Shown here: positions 29,125 through 38,338 of the stretch, piece after piece
Layout of the letters: every line of letters starts with the position of its first letter
Numbering within the stretch: the first letter of the stretch is position 1
Source of the DNA: Debaryomyces hansenii CBS767
Taxonomy: Eukaryota; Ascomycota; Pichiomycetes; Serinales; Debaryomycetaceae
NCBI RefSeq assembly: GCF_000006445.2
Contig: NC_006049.2
Location: 1,736,001-1,800,000, forward strand
Direction of reading: 5' to 3'
DNA: 64,000 nucleotides
Made by a program: the position numbers and the translations under genes
Notes under the pieces: generated by a model
The model's input: the letters and a program-made list of their open reading frames with translations, nothing else
The model's database searches: none
What the model was told of the DNA's origin: nothing

Positions 29125-30078
29125 ATGACGGTATCGGAAAGCATAATACCCCCAAAGATCTCCAGTAAAGAGCAAGCACAAAAATTAATCGACGAACATG
29201 ATAATTTTTTGTTCGATTGTGATGGAGTGATTTGGTTAGATGAGAAATTAATTCCGGGAGTCCTCAGCACCATCGAGTATTTACAGTCCAAAAATAAGAG
29301 ATATGTATTCGTTACAAACAACTCATCTAAATCGCGTCAGAATTATGTTGAGAAGTTTCAAAGATTAGGGTTTAAGGGTATTACCAAGGATATGATATAT
29401 CCTACATGCTACGCCGCAACCTTCAATTTGAAAGAACATTTGAAAGTGCCGGAAGGCTCTAAAATCTGGGTATTGGGTGACAGTGGTATTGAAGATGAGT
29501 TACGAGAGGCCAATTACATTCCGGTTGGAGGTACGGATGACCGTCTTAATGCACCTTTTGACCCTCATCACGAGTTACTAAAAGTTGATCCAGACGTTAA
29601 GGCAGTCGTAGTAGGCTCTACAAAAGACTTTAATTATATGAGAATTGCCCTGACTCTCCAATACTTGCTTCACGATAACAAGTCTATACCATTTATAGGT
29701 GCAAATATCGACAGGTCTTATCCATCTGACGGTTTGATCCTCCCTGCTGGTGGAAGTGTTGTTAACTACATGCAATACACGGCCGACAGAGATTTTATCA
29801 ATGTAGGGAAACCTAGCACTACCTTGTTGGATGTTATATTAGAGCACAGTAGGTTTGATAAAGAAAAGACTATTATGGTAGGCGATACGCTATACACTGA
29901 TATCAAATTTGGTAATGATGGTCAACTCGCAAATTCCCTATTAGTTTTCAGTGGAGGTACAACGAAACAATATTTTGATCATTTCTTAACCACCTCGTAC
30001 AAGCAGGAGGAAACCAAAAGTATGATTCCACTGTGTTACATAGAATCATTTGGTGATATTATAGATTTAATAAATTAG
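29125..30078 (+). CDS. PHO13: HAD-family phosphatase Pho13 (p-nitrophenyl phosphatase)
   Basis: About 317 residues from the ATG at 29125; the longer frame starts at GTG. Pho13 is a HAD phosphatase of the phosphoglycolate-phosphatase group that clears toxic side products such as 2-phosphoglycolate, 4-phosphoerythronate and phospholactate. Motif I is DCDGV at 31-35 (nucleophile Asp31, acid/base Asp33), motif II is VTNNSSKS, and motif IV is VGDTLYTDIKFG. The C2-type cap domain lies between them (about 100-230). HUL5 follows 145 bp downstream on the same strand. Confidence 0.93.
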   Translation: MTVSESIIPPKISSKEQAQKLIDEHDNFLFDCDGVIWLDEKLIPGVLSTIEYLQSKNKRYVFVTNNSSKSRQNYVEKFQRLGFKGITKDMIYPTCYAATFNLKEHLKVPEGSKIWVLGDSGIEDELREANYIPVGGTDDRLNAPFDPHHELLKVDPDVKAVVVGSTKDFNYMRIALTLQYLLHDNKSIPFIGANIDRSYPSDGLILPAGGSVVNYMQYTADRDFINVGKPSTTLLDVILEHSRFDKEKTIMVGDTLYTDIKFGNDGQLANSLLVFSGGTTKQYFDHFLTTSYKQEETKSMIPLCYIESFGDIIDLIN

Positions 30079-30222
30079 ATAAGACTAGAATAGATATGGA
30101 TTCGTTTTTATTTTTGTCCGGTATAAAATATAAAATCCCTGCAAATAGCGAATTATAAACGAAAGAGGTAGAGAGTTACAGATTAATAATATAGTATAGT
30201 TTCTATAAGTAGTTACCTCTCA

Positions 30223-33200
30223 ATGATCAATTTCACAGGAAATACAAAGAAAAGGGTAGTTAATTTGGGAAATAAAAAATCAAATGATACCACCAATTAT
30301 TTGGAAAAAACCCGATTGCAAAGGCAACAGCGTGAAGAACAACGGCAACGAGAAAGATCAAGTTTAGTCTTACAATCTTACATTAGAAGATACATCGATT
30401 TATCAAGCCAAAATGAAATATTGAGACAAGAGTGGGCTGATGAAATGGGCCATTGGAAGAGTGAAGAAGATTGGTGTAAGTGGATTAGTAAATTTCTGTT
30501 CTTGTGTAGATGGGGGACATCAAGACATAATTTGGATATTACGTGCCACCAATTAGCATTATTTTATGAAGGACTCAACAATAACTGTTTAAGTTCGAAG
30601 TATGAAATCAGTTCATCTTTATATGATCTGTTGACAAAGAATTTGATAAATGTGATAAGCGCTCTCAGTAGTTCACAGAAATCTATTGGTTGTATAAGTG
30701 TTATATGTGATTGCATCACCTTATTAATATCTAAGTATAATAAAGGTGCTCATAGGTATCCGAATTTGATACTTTACTTGTCGAAAAGCATACTGAGGAA
30801 AGTTATACCCGATGAAACCGTGAACAAAATAATACTGCTAATCTTTGATATAAATGTTAGCGACTCTTCCAAGAATTTTATTGAATTCTTATCGATCCCA
30901 AACATCTTCAATTCAATTGGCATTGAAGGAAATCATCATTTACTAGAAATAATACGAAGACAAGTGCCTCTGGATAACTCGACAAGTTTATTACATTCGC
31001 TAGGCGGCTTGCAGAAAATCAACTTACTTGTTAACGTATTGAGAATACACGGAGATCGCCAATTTATTGCTTCAGATTATCTAGTTGTTGGCTTAATATT
31101 ATCCACTATTTCGTTTTCAATTAAAGATAGAACCAATCTTGATGAGGATGGGTTTGAAGAAGATGAATTTGAAAGGACCGATATTGATGACGGTTCAGAC
31201 ATCCCTAGATCTTCTGAAGCATTAATATTAGTAAGTAATGGAGTTATAGAACAGTTACAAGTACTATACTCAGCAAGGTTTATTAAACAGGCAATAAAAT
31301 ACTTCACAGATGCTGACGAACTTTCACAGCTAGCGCTCCATATTTTTGCCACATTAACATATTTAATTCCAGTTTCTAAAAGTAAACTCTGTATATTAAT
31401 TACAATTACACCAGGTTCATATAAATGGTTTTATAACCAGTTAAGGAAGGATCCCATCTATAAGTTTATTGAACAAAAAAACATGGAGAATTATGATTAT
31501 TTACGTTCTGATGACTTAATTCAGCTTTATTCGAAAATCCCCGAAAATTTAGTGTCAATCTTTTGGAAAACTTTGTATACATTTGAAGAACTATATTCCT
31601 ATTGGTTAATAGTTTCAAATGATTTGGAAAGTTTCTCTGAAGATAAACTAAGCTTGCAAGAAGCTTCAAAGTTTTTGAAATTCTTGAAGAATGTTTGCTT
31701 GACTTTGATTTTTAATAATAATAACACTAGTTTATTCAATGAGTTTGGCAAACTTAAGGATATTTCGATCTCTCTACTTAATCAATTGTATACCAAAAAT
31801 TCAAGGCTAATGTTTCTACCAGACAAATTTTGGAAGCCAAATGAGTTGAATTTTAACATTGATAATATGTTGCAGCTAATTATCGATGAAGAAGAAAGAA
31901 GGAACGAAATGGAAGTTGAAGCCCTGGACAACGATTCAGATTTAGAACTTAATGGAGATGATTTGTCACATAAAAACTCATCCAAAAAGCCAAAATTTGC
32001 AAAGGCAAATAGTGATACATTAGCAAAGTTAGAAGTGCTAAAGAAATTACCATATTTTATATCTTTTAGAGATAGAGTTAAGGTATTGCAAACTCTTATT
32101 CAAATAGATAGAGAGAGATTAATGGGTTCGGATGCCTTTTCATTTTTCCAACCACCAAAGAGATTAAAAGCAGATATTAGAAGGGAATCCTTATTTGAAG
32201 ATGCGTTTAATAATTTTCATAAATGCGGATCTGATTTTAAACATACATTGAGTGTCACTTTATTTAACGAACAAGGTGGCCAAGAAGCAGGAATAGATGG
32301 AGGGGGAATTACAAAGGAGTTTCTAACAAGTGTTGCAATGGAAGGATTTCAACCACATGGAAAATTTGAATTATTTAAAGAAACAGCTGAGAACCAGTTA
32401 TATCCAAGTGATGAAATATATAAAATGTTAAGCAAAAAGATTGAGGTTAAGGAGCAGCAACAAAAATTGTTGTATTTGCGGTTCTTAGGTAATATAATTG
32501 GCAAATGTTTCTATGAAAACGTGTTAATTGATTTGTCCTTTGCGCCATTTTTTTTAAACAAATGGTGTAGTTTCAATAGGGGGCAAAATTCTATGAAGAA
32601 TTCGATTAATGACTTAAACTATTTAGATCGAGAATTATTCACAAATTTAATGAAGTTAACTAGCATGGATTCAAACGAGTTGGAACAACTTGATTTAAAT
32701 TTTACTATTGATGAAAAGATAAATGATTTCAACTGCACGTTTGATTTGCTACCACCAAATGGAGCAGAAATTAAAGTCGACCAGTCGAATAGATTGAACT
32801 ATATTCATCAAATCTCGAATTTTAGATTAAACCAATCGTTGCACGTTCAAACAAAATTCTTTCTTAACGGACTCTTTGAAATTATTTCGTCCAGCTGGTT
32901 GAGTATGTTTGATGCCTCCGAATTGCAAATGTTAATATCTGGTGGTGAGAACGATGTGAATATACAAGACTGGAAGGAGAATGTCGAATATGGTGGATAC
33001 TTTGATGATGATACGACAGTAGTATATTTCTGGGAAGTCATAAGTGAAATGTCACCAGAAGAGAGATTCAAGTTAATCAAATTTGTGACGTCTGTCTCAA
33101 GAGCTCCTTTATTAGGATTTGGATCATTAAATCCTAAATTTGGGATCAGAAATGCTGGTAGAAGTATTGATAGACTACCTACTGCTTCAACATGTGTTAA

Positions 33201-33294
33201 TTTATTGAAACTACCTGATTACCAAGATAAAGAATTAGTACGATCAAAGCTATTATATGCTATTAATACAGAGGCAAGGTTTGACTTGTCGTAA
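30223..33294 (+). CDS. HUL5: HECT ubiquitin ligase Hul5 (UBE3C-like)
   Basis: 1023 residues. Hul5 is a proteasome-associated ligase that extends ubiquitin chains and acts on misfolded cytosolic proteins. The start MINFTGNTKKRVVNLG is the family's N-terminal proteasome-binding type segment, followed by a basic helix with an IQ-like motif (about 45-60). A long helical middle has an acidic insert (about 310-335). The HECT domain occupies the last 340 residues, with QEAGIDGGGITKEF and the catalytic Cys991 in TASTCVNLLKLP, 32 residues from the end. Confidence 0.94.
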   Translation: MINFTGNTKKRVVNLGNKKSNDTTNYLEKTRLQRQQREEQRQRERSSLVLQSYIRRYIDLSSQNEILRQEWADEMGHWKSEEDWCKWISKFLFLCRWGTSRHNLDITCHQLALFYEGLNNNCLSSKYEISSSLYDLLTKNLINVISALSSSQKSIGCISVICDCITLLISKYNKGAHRYPNLILYLSKSILRKVIPDETVNKIILLIFDINVSDSSKNFIEFLSIPNIFNSIGIEGNHHLLEIIRRQVPLDNSTSLLHSLGGLQKINLLVNVLRIHGDRQFIASDYLVVGLILSTISFSIKDRTNLDEDGFEEDEFERTDIDDGSDIPRSSEALILVSNGVIEQLQVLYSARFIKQAIKYFTDADELSQLALHIFATLTYLIPVSKSKLCILITITPGSYKWFYNQLRKDPIYKFIEQKNMENYDYLRSDDLIQLYSKIPENLVSIFWKTLYTFEELYSYWLIVSNDLESFSEDKLSLQEASKFLKFLKNVCLTLIFNNNNTSLFNEFGKLKDISISLLNQLYTKNSRLMFLPDKFWKPNELNFNIDNMLQLIIDEEERRNEMEVEALDNDSDLELNGDDLSHKNSSKKPKFAKANSDTLAKLEVLKKLPYFISFRDRVKVLQTLIQIDRERLMGSDAFSFFQPPKRLKADIRRESLFEDAFNNFHKCGSDFKHTLSVTLFNEQGGQEAGIDGGGITKEFLTSVAMEGFQPHGKFELFKETAENQLYPSDEIYKMLSKKIEVKEQQQKLLYLRFLGNIIGKCFYENVLIDLSFAPFFLNKWCSFNRGQNSMKNSINDLNYLDRELFTNLMKLTSMDSNELEQLDLNFTIDEKINDFNCTFDLLPPNGAEIKVDQSNRLNYIHQISNFRLNQSLHVQTKFFLNGLFEIISSSWLSMFDASELQMLISGGENDVNIQDWKENVEYGGYFDDDTTVVYFWEVISEMSPEERFKLIKFVTSVSRAPLLGFGSLNPKFGIRNAGRSIDRLPTASTCVNLLKLPDYQDKELVRSKLLYAINTEARFDLS

Positions 33295-33419
33295 CCTTGT
33301 GCGTAGATTGAATGTTTCATAGAGTTTTTCATGTACGATTATTTTTCGTCGCGATAAAAACCTAAAAAAGTTGTTCGCTCTATAAATATTATGATTACAT
33401 ATGAATATGATTAGCACTA

Positions 33420-35849
33420 ATGTATAGATTAGTATCGAAAGTACTGTTTGCATTTAAAAGTAGTGGAATAGTGTATAATCGGGCAGCTACAAGTTTGATA
33501 TGTTATCAGTCTCAATTGCGATTATTTCATAAAAGTACACCTGTTCAAATAAATCCACTCTTGCCTTTTGATATTTTAGAAGAAGTACAGAATGATGACC
33601 TAGAAGAGAAAAATGAAAAATTGAAGAAGGAGAAGAAGAAATTGATCAAAGAAAAAAAGAAGATGAGGAAAAATGAGAATGAATCAAAGAAACCAGTTGA
33701 CGAAACACCTCACAGTAAAGACTTAAGTGAAGATGATTTCAAAACCACCAATGACACAATTCCTCTTAAAAGAGCTGTTATGCCTAACACAAACGTTTTA
33801 GAAGTTAAAGAAACTGGTGGTCCTGACGAAACAGGAAGCACAGGAAACACAAAATATGCAAAAAGTGCAGAAAGTGACAAAACATCACCTCCCCAGGGGG
33901 GTAGTTCAGGTTTGGGTACAACCGCAGGAAGCAATGGAGGAAATGGGGACAATAATGGAAATAATGGGGGTAATGGACCTCCATCTGACAATAAAGATGA
34001 AATAGAACCAGAAGGAAATAAAGATTCCAAAAAAGCAGAGGAAAATAGAAAAATGGAAGAAGAGAAGGAAAGAGAAAAAGAAAATAAAAGACATCAAGAA
34101 GAGGAAGAAGAAATTGATGAATCGGAAGATATCGAAGAAGAAAAGCCTAACAAATTCAAAGAGGGATTGGCCAAGTTTGGAAGATTCTTATTTAAATGCC
34201 TTGAGACTATTGGCATTACGTTCAGCTCTATCGCCATTTTAGGGGTTGCAGGTTTATTGTATCATAAATTTTACGGCATACATGTGCTCGATAAGATGGA
34301 TTTAGCTTTCGAAAAGGGTGACCCAGCATTCCAATTATCAATGCATAAGAGAACCAATAAAAGTACGGATAATGTTGAATGTGATGATGATGATTTGTCC
34401 CAATATTGGGTTGAACGCCCACAACAAAAGTTGCTTGACGATATTGTGTCGGGAAAAATAGTTGGAAGATACTTTTTGTTAATTGGAGAAAAAGGTACAG
34501 GCAAGACTTCCTTGTTGTTGGAATCTATGAAGAAGGTTGATGGGTATAATGTAGCAATATTCGATGCACACGCAGATCCTGAAATATTTAGGATCAGATT
34601 AGGTAAAGCTTTAAATTTTACTTTTTCTGAAGATTACATTGGTTCATTATTCAGCATACGTGGACCCAGAGACACCACTGCTCTATTGGATATTGAAAGA
34701 GCTTTTAGCAAATTGGAAGAGTTAGCAATTAAAAGAGTTATTAAGACAAACAATCGTCCATTAGTGCTAATTATTAATAACTCTCACTTGATTAAAGAAA
34801 CAGAAGAAGGTATCAAATTGATCGAATTATTACAACAAAAGGCTGAAAGTTTAAGTGGATCAGGGTTAGTCACAATAGTTTTTAATTCCGATGATTATTG
34901 GGTATACGAAAAATTGAAAAAATTAGGTACAAGATTAGAACTAATAAACGTAAGAGACTTCAACAGAATAGAAACTGTGAAGTCTTTGAAGTTTATCAGA
35001 GAAAAATTCTTCCCGTCGAAGAAATTTCCAGACCTAAAGTTAAATGACGAAATTTGTGGAAACATCTATGATTTAATTGGAGGAAGACCGCAACATATAT
35101 CGCAAGTTGCTAGACATAAGGATATTATAACTGCTTGTCATCAAATAATCGACCGTGAAAAGACGTGGTTTTTGAATCAATGCGGCTTATTAGGAATGGA
35201 TATGGATGATGATGTAATGGAAAGTGGGAAATTTTCCACCAGTGCAATGCTTTTAATGAGGGCATTTGTGGAAATGGATAGGGTTGGATTAACCAATGCT
35301 TCTTATGGTGATCATAATAATGAAGACCATCATTTACCCGATTTACCTTTATGGAGGGCGAGACAGATTATGACGCGTGCTGATTATATTCAACAGTACG
35401 ATAATTTAAATATATTCACCATTGATTCAGAGTCTACTGTACGAGCTGACTCCGTGCCAATGATGAGAGCTTTCCATGAAATTGCATCACAACCACATTT
35501 CGACGAATTATTAGAAGATACAATTGAGAGAGTAGCCGATATCGAGTCTTTAGGAAGAACACGAGAAGTAGTGCTCAAGGACTTGAATTATGGTAGTACA
35601 TATGGCATAACTCATAGAGACAAATCATATGAAATTCAGTTGACAAAATCACAAAAACAAAAAATTAAGGATGGAGAAGAAGATGATGGAGAAGACGATG
35701 ATGACAGTGAATTATTGTTGGAAGACGTCAATAAGAGGAATAAAACAAAAATTTGGAGAAAGAGAATGCTGAAAATTGGCCAATTGTATTTAAGCTCAGA
35801 CAAACAAGAGGAGGATAAGTTTGATATCGACATCAACAGATCTAAATGA
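33420..35849 (+). CDS. Mitochondrial membrane AAA-like ATPase (fungal, uncharacterised)
   Basis: 809 residues. The first 40 residues are basic and amphipathic (RLFHKSTP), a probable mitochondrial presequence. A long disordered region is rich in Lys/Glu and then Gly/Asn (about 60-240). One membrane span lies at about 260-282 (GITFSSIAILGVAGLLY). An Orc1-like AAA+ module follows, with Walker A GEKGTGKTS at 356-364. The Walker B strand reads LVLIINNSH, with Asn where Asp is usual. The C-terminal third is helical and probably contains a winged helix, ending in acidic and basic segments. A family of fungal AAA proteins with a C-terminal winged helix fits this layout. I know no S. cerevisiae namesake; Yme2 was considered, but I see no RNA-binding domain. 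Confidence 0.7.
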   Translation: MYRLVSKVLFAFKSSGIVYNRAATSLICYQSQLRLFHKSTPVQINPLLPFDILEEVQNDDLEEKNEKLKKEKKKLIKEKKKMRKNENESKKPVDETPHSKDLSEDDFKTTNDTIPLKRAVMPNTNVLEVKETGGPDETGSTGNTKYAKSAESDKTSPPQGGSSGLGTTAGSNGGNGDNNGNNGGNGPPSDNKDEIEPEGNKDSKKAEENRKMEEEKEREKENKRHQEEEEEIDESEDIEEEKPNKFKEGLAKFGRFLFKCLETIGITFSSIAILGVAGLLYHKFYGIHVLDKMDLAFEKGDPAFQLSMHKRTNKSTDNVECDDDDLSQYWVERPQQKLLDDIVSGKIVGRYFLLIGEKGTGKTSLLLESMKKVDGYNVAIFDAHADPEIFRIRLGKALNFTFSEDYIGSLFSIRGPRDTTALLDIERAFSKLEELAIKRVIKTNNRPLVLIINNSHLIKETEEGIKLIELLQQKAESLSGSGLVTIVFNSDDYWVYEKLKKLGTRLELINVRDFNRIETVKSLKFIREKFFPSKKFPDLKLNDEICGNIYDLIGGRPQHISQVARHKDIITACHQIIDREKTWFLNQCGLLGMDMDDDVMESGKFSTSAMLLMRAFVEMDRVGLTNASYGDHNNEDHHLPDLPLWRARQIMTRADYIQQYDNLNIFTIDSESTVRADSVPMMRAFHEIASQPHFDELLEDTIERVADIESLGRTREVVLKDLNYGSTYGITHRDKSYEIQLTKSQKQKIKDGEEDDGEDDDDSELLLEDVNKRNKTKIWRKRMLKIGQLYLSSDKQEEDKFDIDINRSK

Positions 35850-36309
35850 GTAAAAATATGCAATGAGTACAGTGGCTTATTTGCCTGTGATAGTGGGCAT
35901 ATGAACGATAAAAAGATCAAGAAAATTACCGCCTGACAGATGATTGTTCAAAAGATAGCTAGCCTTTGGAAACTCATTTATCAAAGAGGTGACTCAGTGT
36001 AGAGTCACCTCATGCGATAGCTTTTAGGCTTGAAACAATATCAGGTCGTAAACATTAGGTTCTGCTTTTTACAGTACAATCAGAGCATGATTATTTTGTA
36101 GACTTCACTTTGTGGTGACACATCTCGCGCTGTAAACCGGCATGCCGATTTATGGAATAAGATCATATAAAAGAGAATGCCCGCTAAAAATATATTAATG
36201 TATTTTAATAAATATAAGTTAAAAACAACTAAATTAAATTCATTTCATATATGAAATACCTGCAAATCCAACTAAGCATTAAAATTGGAAAATCATTATT
36301 CAATTGAAA
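35850..36309. promoter_or_regulatory. Upstream region of orphan gene with 10-bp perfect hairpin
   Basis: 460 bp between two same-strand genes. GAGGTGACTC (35986-35995), a 6-nt loop and GAGTCACCTC (36002-36011) form a perfect 10-bp inverted repeat. It contains TGACTCA (35990-35996), a full Gcn4/AP-1 site. It lies 137 bp after the ATPase stop and about 300 bp before the orphan ATG. Confidence 0.6.
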
Positions 36310-37887
36310 ATGGTGAAAGGATTTATTAGTCAGGAACAGATCGACAATGCCCCTGTTCTTAAACCAAGTTTAAGACTTAAAGAAGGTATGATCATTATGA
36401 AAGATTGCCATATGACTTTTAGCGTTCCTGAAATTGCGGAAATGAACATGTCTACAGTATTCGAATCAAGATATACTCCCGAGCAAATGCTAAATTACAT
36501 GAAATATTACGGATGTTCTATGCAAATCGAGGATGTTGTATTCGCAATTTATCTATCGCAAGAAGAGTCAATAAAAGAGGAGCTTAAACCTTATGTTGAA
36601 CAAATGATTAGGAACGACACTTGTGGATTAACTGACTTGAAATACTTGATTACTGATATAGGTCCATCGGTATATAGAGATTTTCAGTTTTCTAGACTTA
36701 TGCATACAAGATTTGTCAAGGTATTCACCTGGTTGCAAGAATGGGGAATCGTTAAGCCAGGAATTTTGAAAGTTCCTGCACCAGTTCTTGCAACCCCAAA
36801 TCCAGAACACGTTGAATTTGCCTATAGAGTGACCGAGATATTGCTGAAATTAAAGAAATATAATAAAAAGCTTGGAAATAAGCAGGGCATGAAAATATCG
36901 GATTATATGCGGGAGAATTTTGTATGTAATCATAATAAGAAGAATAACATTGACGAAATTACAAACAGAATGAATATTTTATCTCTAATCAATGAAGAAA
37001 AACTAGTGTTGTCAAAAAAACGATTCAGATCCTTGCAGCACTATTTAAACCACAGTTTTGACCCCAAATTCACAAGACGAGCTTCGTACACGCTATTGCA
37101 AATAGAGGAATATATGTTGGCTGCAAGTGACATGTCTACTTCGGATGCATTGAATAAAACGACAGATCCCCTCCTCTATGGTATATATACCTTGCGAAGA
37201 ATTAGAAATAACCAACGGAAAGTGGTAGGTGTTGGGTTTCCAGGCAATTTTATTAATAAGGAAAAGTTAACACTTTCAGAGAATCAAAGGCTCGTGCCAC
37301 AGAACTATCCGTTGGTTTTAACACAATTCGAATTAAAGCTATTGCAAATTATATTTCGATCACCTTTCGAAAGATATAGTAACTTATTTTCTAGTGCTAT
37401 CGTACCCGGATTTTCTGTTGAGAATAAAATTGAAAAGAATTATTGGACCTACGTTAATAAAATTTGCTTATTATTAGCTGAATATGTTTCTATTTATGGG
37501 GACGGTGATTTTTTCAATTTAATATGTCACTTTAGGAAACAAAAATACCCAGAAAAATTCAAGCATAATCAGATCGAGAGAAGCTTTAACCCTGTTACTA
37601 AGTTAGATGCTGGGAGAGGGCCGACTTCAGTTTACAACAATTTATTGAATGCACTTACAGGACTAAAATATGCATTAGCTACTGCTGGTGAACCTGAGAT
37701 AGATGCAAGGTTTGGAAGGAACAGAGCGTTTTTAGCTATCGATATTATGAAATCATTCTCACAATTTGAAAATGATGCTTTTGAAGGAGGAAGAATTCCA
37801 GGGTGGGTTAATTTGATGTCTGAACGGAAACTCATAGATAATTTTCCGTTTTTGAATGTGTATGTTGGCAAAGAAAGCTATTTATAA
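36310..37887 (+). CDS. Orphan protein, 525 aa
   Basis: I do not recognise this protein. The first ATG is at 36310; the frame two codons longer begins at TTG. It appears to be one compact globular protein: little low complexity, no signal peptide or membrane span, regular alternation of hydrophobic and charged residues, and scattered aromatic residues. Segments that look structured include VFTWLQEWGIVKPGILKVP (about 138-156) and LYGIYTLRRIRNNQRKVVGVGFP (near 295), plus FNPVTKLDAGRGPTSVYNNLLNAL (about 425). No catalytic motif is obvious. It converges with the nitrite reductase gene. A captured viral structural protein or a fast-evolving yeast gene are both possible; neither is shown. Confidence 0.7.
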   Translation: MVKGFISQEQIDNAPVLKPSLRLKEGMIIMKDCHMTFSVPEIAEMNMSTVFESRYTPEQMLNYMKYYGCSMQIEDVVFAIYLSQEESIKEELKPYVEQMIRNDTCGLTDLKYLITDIGPSVYRDFQFSRLMHTRFVKVFTWLQEWGIVKPGILKVPAPVLATPNPEHVEFAYRVTEILLKLKKYNKKLGNKQGMKISDYMRENFVCNHNKKNNIDEITNRMNILSLINEEKLVLSKKRFRSLQHYLNHSFDPKFTRRASYTLLQIEEYMLAASDMSTSDALNKTTDPLLYGIYTLRRIRNNQRKVVGVGFPGNFINKEKLTLSENQRLVPQNYPLVLTQFELKLLQIIFRSPFERYSNLFSSAIVPGFSVENKIEKNYWTYVNKICLLLAEYVSIYGDGDFFNLICHFRKQKYPEKFKHNQIERSFNPVTKLDAGRGPTSVYNNLLNALTGLKYALATAGEPEIDARFGRNRAFLAIDIMKSFSQFENDAFEGGRIPGWVNLMSERKLIDNFPFLNVYVGKESYL

Positions 37888-38338
37888 TGGCAATGCTCTA
37901 AGAGTATACTAAAAGAAAGCCATATATGTTTATCCTTGTACATGTGCATATCTAGCTTCTTACATTAAAGTTTTCTACGTTGCTACTACCTTACATCAAT
38001 TCGAATCCATTCTGGACCATTTTACCATAAACCTGGCTATTAAATTTCTCCAATGCTGAATTATAAAAGAAGAGCATGTAGCCACACCGTACGTGTATCT
38101 TAGTAAACTAGTATACTGTCCTGTGAACCGTTAATTATGGCATATAATATTATAATAGATTTTCATTGAATTCCACGCGAGTTCATACCCATCATAGAAA
38201 GATTTCCACGTCACCTCTTATGTAGTTGTAGCTAACGCCATTTATGCATTATTTGAAAGTACAATTCGAGTAGATTTTTGAATAGAATCCTAACACACAT
38301 ATTTTCTATATATTATAAATTTACATAAACATACAATT
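37888..38338. other. Convergent intergenic region, orphan / nitrite reductase
   Basis: 450 bp of AT-rich sequence between converging 3' ends. TATATA-type sequences near 38308-38316 could serve 3'-end formation of the reductase gene. Nothing else seen. Confidence 0.5.

Noticed and set aside
33420..35849. Identification as Yme2/Rna12
   Set aside because: Membrane span and ATPase-like module are shared, but no RNA-recognition domain or matching blocks were seen.
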